A DNA stretch of 8,803 bases from Modestobacter sp. (lineage in GTDB: Bacteria; Actinomycetota; Actinomycetes; Mycobacteriales; Geodermatophilaceae), in the NCBI GenBank assembly GCA_025965635.1, contig JAOPWO010000278.1:1-8803 (forward strand). Reading direction: 5' to 3'. The notes beneath the pieces were generated by a model that saw only the letters and a program-made list of their open reading frames with translations, was not told where the DNA came from and made no database searches. The translations under genes were made by a program, and so were the position numbers. Below are positions 6,590 to 8,803 of this stretch, one piece after another (position 1 is the first letter of the stretch; every line of letters begins with the position of its first letter).

Positions 6590-6667
6590 GGGCCGTGACT
6601 GGCGCACACAGGTGGACCACCACCGGGGAGCGGCCCCGTCGATCCGACGACTGCCGCGCGCCTGGGC
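6590..6667 (+). ncRNA. ZTP (pfl) riboswitch aptamer in the glyA leader
   Basis: Binds ZMP/ZTP, the purine-synthesis intermediate AICAR phosphate that builds up when 10-formyl-tetrahydrofolate is short, and raises expression of one-carbon genes. The sequence shows the conserved blocks of the pfl/ZTP family in order. P1 is GGGCCG (6590-6595) paired with CGGCCC (6631-6636). GTGACTGGCG is at 6595-6604. P2 is GGTGG (6611-6615) paired with CCACC (6620-6624) around ACCA. GGGGAGCG follows at 6625-6632, and the terminal block CGCCTGGGC at 6659-6667. The variable linker holds a small hairpin CGTCG-ATC-CGACG (6637-6649). Lying just upstream of glyA is a known context for this family. Identification is from memory of the consensus; no covariance search was run. 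Confidence 0.93.
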
Positions 6668-6693
6668 TCCCGTCTCGACCGAGGAGCGCCCCC
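6664..6693 (+). promoter_or_regulatory. Predicted expression platform: anti-Shine-Dalgarno hairpin before glyA
   Basis: The glyA Shine-Dalgarno GAGGAG (6681-6686) ends 7 bases before the GTG at 6694. GCTCC (6666-6670) can pair with GGAGC (6683-6687) across a 12-base loop, and GG (6664-6665) can add pairs with the C run that follows. The 5' arm shares GGGC (6664-6667) with the aptamer's conserved CTGGGC, so a folded, ligand-bound aptamer should prevent this hairpin and expose the Shine-Dalgarno. There is no T-rich terminator, so translational ON control is the likely mechanism. This is inferred from pairing by eye. Confidence 0.6.
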
Positions 6694-8133
6694 GTGACCA
6701 GCACCGTCTCCCGTGAGTCCGCCGCGTTCGCCGGCGCCCTGGACGTCATCGCCCGCGTTGAGCCCCGCGTCGCCGCCGCCATCGGCCAGGAGCTCACCGA
6801 CCAGCGCGGGAGCCTCAAGCTCATCGCGAGTGAGAACTACGCCTCGCCGGCCGTGCTGCTGGCGATGGGCAACTGGTTCAGCGACAAGTACGCCGAGGGC
6901 ACGCCCGGCCGGCGGTTCTACGCAGCCTGCCAGAACGTCGACACCGTCGAGCTGCTGGCCGCCGAGCACGCCCGGGAGCTGTTCGGCGCCGACCACGCCT
7001 ACGTCCAGCCGCACTCGGGGATCGACGCCAACCTGGTCGCGTTCTGGTCGATCCTGGCCGCCCGGGTCGAGACGCCGGCGCTGGTCGAGGCCGGGGTGAG
7101 GAACGTCGACGCGCTGACCGACGCCGACTGGTCCCGGCTGCGCCGGTCGCTCGGCGACCAGCGGATGCTGGGGATGTCCCTGGACGCCGGGGGGCACCTC
7201 ACGCACGGCTTCCGCCCCAACATCTCCGGGAAGATGTTCGAGCAGTCCAGCTACGGCACCGACCCGGAGACCGGGCTGATCGACTACGCCGCCCTGCGCC
7301 GGCGGGCCCGGGAGTTCCGGCCGCTGGTCCTGGTCGCCGGCTACTCGGCCTATCCGCGGCTGGTCGACTTCGCCGCGATGCGGGAGATCGCCGACGAGGT
7401 CGGCGCGACGCTCCTGGTGGACATGGCGCACTTCGCCGGCCTGGTCGCCGGCCGGGTGCTCACCGGCGACGCGGACCCGGTGCCGCACGCCGATGTCGTC
7501 ACGACCACCACGCACAAGTCGCTGCGTGGCCCCCGCGGCGGGATGGTGCTGTGCACCGAGGAGTTCGCGCCCTTCGTCGACCGGGGCTGCCCGATGGTGC
7601 TCGGCGGTCCTCTGCCGCACGTGATGGCGGCCAAGGCGGTCGCGCTCGCCGAGGCGCGGCGCCCGGAGTTCGCCGGCTACGCCCAGCAGATCGTCGCCAA
7701 CGCCCGGGCGCTGGCCGAGGGGCTGCTGCGCCGCGGCGTCCGGCTGGTCACCGGCGGGACCGACAACCACCTGGTGCTCGTCGACGTCGGTGGCACCGGC
7801 CTGACCGGCCGGCAGGCCGAGGCGGCGCTGCTCGACGCGGGGCTGGTCACCAACCGCAACTCGGTGCCGGCCGACCCGAACGGCCCGTGGTACACCAGCG
7901 GCATCCGACTGGGCACGCCCGCGCTCACGACCCGGGGCCTGCGCGAGGGCGAGCTCGCCGAGGTGGGGGACCTGATCGCCGACGTCCTGCAGAACACCAC
8001 GCCGGACGGCGACTCCAAGGTCCGGTACCGGCTCGACCCCGCGGTGGCCGAGCGGGTGCGGGCACGGGCCGCCGAACTGGTCGCCGCGCACCCGCTCTAC
8101 CCGGAGGTGTCGCTGGACCTGGCCGGTCGCTGA
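6694..8133 (+). CDS. glyA: Serine hydroxymethyltransferase, long actinobacterial form
   Basis: PLP enzyme that interconverts serine + THF with glycine + 5,10-methylene-THF, the main entry of one-carbon units. The product has 479 aa, against about 420-430 for typical bacterial GlyA. Seen: LIASENYASP (Glu47), DKYAEGTPGRRFY (Tyr66), YVQPHSG (His107), LLVDMAHFAGL (Asp243 for the pyridine nitrogen, His246), TTTTHKSLRGPRGG with the PLP-binding Lys275, and SGIRLGTPALTTRG with substrate-carboxylate Arg405. The extra length lies mainly after QPHSG, at about residues 118-175, and includes an LGMSLDAGGHLTHGFRPN block. The GTG at 6694 has GAGGAG 7 bases upstream. An in-frame GTG at 6595 is inside the riboswitch and is rejected. 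Expression should rise with ZMP/ZTP. The gene is probably monocistronic and converges on a small minus-strand gene. Confidence 0.95.
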   Translation: MTSTVSRESAAFAGALDVIARVEPRVAAAIGQELTDQRGSLKLIASENYASPAVLLAMGNWFSDKYAEGTPGRRFYAACQNVDTVELLAAEHARELFGADHAYVQPHSGIDANLVAFWSILAARVETPALVEAGVRNVDALTDADWSRLRRSLGDQRMLGMSLDAGGHLTHGFRPNISGKMFEQSSYGTDPETGLIDYAALRRRAREFRPLVLVAGYSAYPRLVDFAAMREIADEVGATLLVDMAHFAGLVAGRVLTGDADPVPHADVVTTTTHKSLRGPRGGMVLCTEEFAPFVDRGCPMVLGGPLPHVMAAKAVALAEARRPEFAGYAQQIVANARALAEGLLRRGVRLVTGGTDNHLVLVDVGGTGLTGRQAEAALLDAGLVTNRNSVPADPNGPWYTSGIRLGTPALTTRGLREGELAEVGDLIADVLQNTTPDGDSKVRYRLDPAVAERVRARAAELVAAHPLYPEVSLDLAGR

Positions 8134-8141
8134 CCGGTCAG
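8119..8141. terminator. Hairpin spanning the convergent stop codons of glyA and the 54-aa gene
   Basis: The left arm CTGGCCGGTC (8119-8128) pairs with GACCGGTCAG (8132-8141) over a GCT loop: ten pairs, one of them G-U. The glyA TGA (8131-8133) and the opposite TGA (8140-8138) both fall in it, and 8130-8141 is also a perfect 12-bp palindrome (CTGACCGGTCAG). There is no T run. A bidirectional terminator role is inferred from its position and symmetry. Confidence 0.5.
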
Positions 8142-8302
8142 TCGTCCTCGTGCCGGAGCTCCCGGCCGGTCTGGTCGAGATCAGGGGTGGACGTCGCCAT
8201 CGCCGGGTCGACCGGGTTGCCGGTGGGCTCGGTGCCGTGGGTCTGCGCGTCGTCGGTGGTGCGCTGGGTCGCCGGGTCGTGCCCGGGCGTCGGTGTGGAC
8301 AT
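8138..8302 (-). CDS. Small hydrophilic hypothetical protein, 54 aa
   Basis: Not recognised. The product begins MSTPTPGHDPATQRTTDDAQ and is rich in Thr, Pro, Asp and Gly. It has no Cys, no aromatic residue and no hydrophobic stretch, so it is probably a disordered, acidic cytosolic protein. Support for coding: an ATG start, strong G/C bias in third codon positions, a sensible residue mix not dominated by Arg as antisense frames here are, and a stop that meets the glyA stop inside a shared palindrome. The ATG is preceded by cgggc, as in the dedA and MBL genes, and by a TACTGC hexamer 6 bases further up that only partly fits a -10. GAGGTG at 8322-8317 is too far upstream to be a good Shine-Dalgarno. 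Small proteins of this kind are common in actinobacteria with no assigned role. Confidence 0.6.
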   Translation of the reverse strand: MSTPTPGHDPATQRTTDDAQTHGTEPTGNPVDPAMATSTPDLDQTGRELRHEDD

Positions 8303-8320
8303 GCCCGGGCAGTACCCACC

Positions 8321-8425
8321 TCAGCGGCCCGGAGAACAGGGCCAGCCGACGTGCCGGCCGACCTCGGTCGGGTCCGGGGTGTGGAACGGGGTGCCGGCCG
8401 GCGCCCCGTCGACATGGGCGGCCAC
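8321..8425 (-). CDS. Possible small ORF, 34 aa, between two minus-strand genes
   Basis: Not recognised. From the GTG at 8425 the frame encodes a 34-residue peptide containing HVDGAPAGTPFHTPDPTEVG and ending GRHVGWPCSPGR. The composition looks protein-like (varied, one Cys, one Trp, few Arg) and 31 of 34 third positions are G or C. It is in the same frame as the upstream partial gene and begins three codons after that gene's stop, so it could be a separate tiny gene, a decayed C-terminal extension, or chance. No clear Shine-Dalgarno sequence precedes it. It fills most of the 129-base gap at 8303-8431; I see no other feature there. Confidence 0.33.
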   Translation of the reverse strand: MAAHVDGAPAGTPFHTPDPTEVGRHVGWPCSPGR

Positions 8426-8431
8426 GACCGG

Positions 8432-8803
8432 TCAGCCGCACCTCCACGGCGGGTCGGCCTCGGGCCAGGCCTCGACGCCCCCGGCGCCGTCGGCCAGGTA
8501 GGCGGTGCTCCCGTCCGGAGCCAGCCACACGGTGGTGCCCTCGTCGGTCAGCCCGGTCATCCCGGTCGTCACGGCGTCGGCCGGCAGCGCGGCGTCCAGC
8601 CGCAGCCGGCCGGCGAGGTCGGCGGACAGCACTCCGTCGGGATCCCGGACGTACTGGCTCCGGTCGGCGTCCGACGGCCAGGCCACCGACAGGAACGTGA
8701 CCGACGCCCAGTCGCAGTGCTCGCTGCCCTGGTGCACCTCGAGCCGGGACGAGGGCACGGTGAGGCCGTCGCGCTCACCGGGCGCGGCCGCCGGGCCGCC
8801 GTC
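8432..8803 (-). CDS. Conserved actinobacterial hypothetical protein, probably exported (N-terminus outside window)
   Basis: The last 123 residues of a protein whose start lies beyond the right edge. It begins with a Gly/Ala/Pro-rich stretch, then GLTVPSSRLEVHQGSEHCDW, TFLSVAWP, QYVRDPDGVL, LPADAVTTGM, TTVWLAPDGSTAYLADG and a C-terminal VEAWPEADPPWRCG. The pattern of HCDW, YVRDPDG, a Leu-Pro-x-Asp-Ala segment, WLAPDG-AYL and a WP-C end resembles a family of actinobacterial hypothetical proteins, usually with a signal peptide or lipobox, as I remember it; no function is known. The two visible Cys (in HCDW and WRCG) could form a disulfide, which fits export. A GTG at 8758 could start a 108-aa product, but the frame is open upstream to the edge and the sequence there still looks coding, so I treat the gene as 5'-partial. 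Confidence 0.72.
   Translation of the reverse strand, partial: DGGPAAAPGERDGLTVPSSRLEVHQGSEHCDWASVTFLSVAWPSDADRSQYVRDPDGVLSADLAGRLRLDAALPADAVTTGMTGLTDEGTTVWLAPDGSTAYLADGAGGVEAWPEADPPWRCG

Noticed and set aside
6595..6693. In-frame GTG at 6595 as an earlier glyA start
   Set aside because: The GTG is part of the conserved GTGACTGGCG block of the ZTP aptamer; the GTG at 6694 has a strong GAGGAG at 7 bases.
2659..8132. Shared 14-base string CCTGGCCGGTCGCT at the ends of the amidohydrolase and glyA genes
   Set aside because: Both encode a C-terminal Leu-Ala-Gly-Arg with the preferred GC-rich codons; coincidence of codon use is enough.
8181..8528. 115-codon minus-strand frame across 8181-8528
   Set aside because: Arg-rich composition and overlap with two better frames (the 54-aa gene and the partial exported protein) mark it as a shadow.

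Overview
The base composition (G+C above 70% by eye, almost every third codon position G or C), GTG starts and apparently leaderless promoters point to a high-GC actinobacterium. The gene content and style suggest the Geodermatophilaceae (Blastococcus, Modestobacter, Geodermatophilus), but that is inference without any search. The window is chromosomal in character. I see no insertion sequence, phage gene, CRISPR array, tRNA or rRNA.

Layout. At 1-1309 on the minus strand is a two-gene operon: a DedA/VTT membrane protein followed, through a 4-base GTGA overlap, by a type II haloacid dehalogenase-like enzyme that runs off the left edge. Divergent from it is a zinc amidohydrolase of the MTA/SAH deaminase - chlorohydrolase type (1381-2673). 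It converges on a UlaG-like metallo-beta-lactamase-fold hydrolase (2717-3535, minus), and a 16-bp perfect inverted repeat that contains both stop codons lies between them. A 42-base divergent intergenic region leads to the tldD-tldE pair (3578-6539, plus), which encodes the two subunits of the TldD/TldE metallopeptidase. A 16-codon mini-ORF overlaps the stop of tldD and the start of tldE.

At 6540-6693 is the best regulatory region of the window: a recognisable promoter, a ZTP (pfl) riboswitch aptamer with all its conserved sequence blocks, and a hairpin able to hide the ribosome binding site of the next gene. That gene is a long-form (479 aa) serine hydroxymethyltransferase, glyA (6694-8133). 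The arrangement makes one-carbon/glycine metabolism respond to ZMP/ZTP, the signal of 10-formyl-THF shortage. glyA converges on a small minus-strand gene for a 54-aa hydrophilic protein. Beyond it are a possible 34-aa ORF and the C-terminal part of a conserved actinobacterial hypothetical protein, probably exported, that enters from the right edge.

I found no wholly new multi-gene system. The features most worth a second look are the ZTP switch and its predicted translational platform, the mini-ORF relay inside the tldDE operon, and two convergent gene pairs whose stop codons are built into hairpins.
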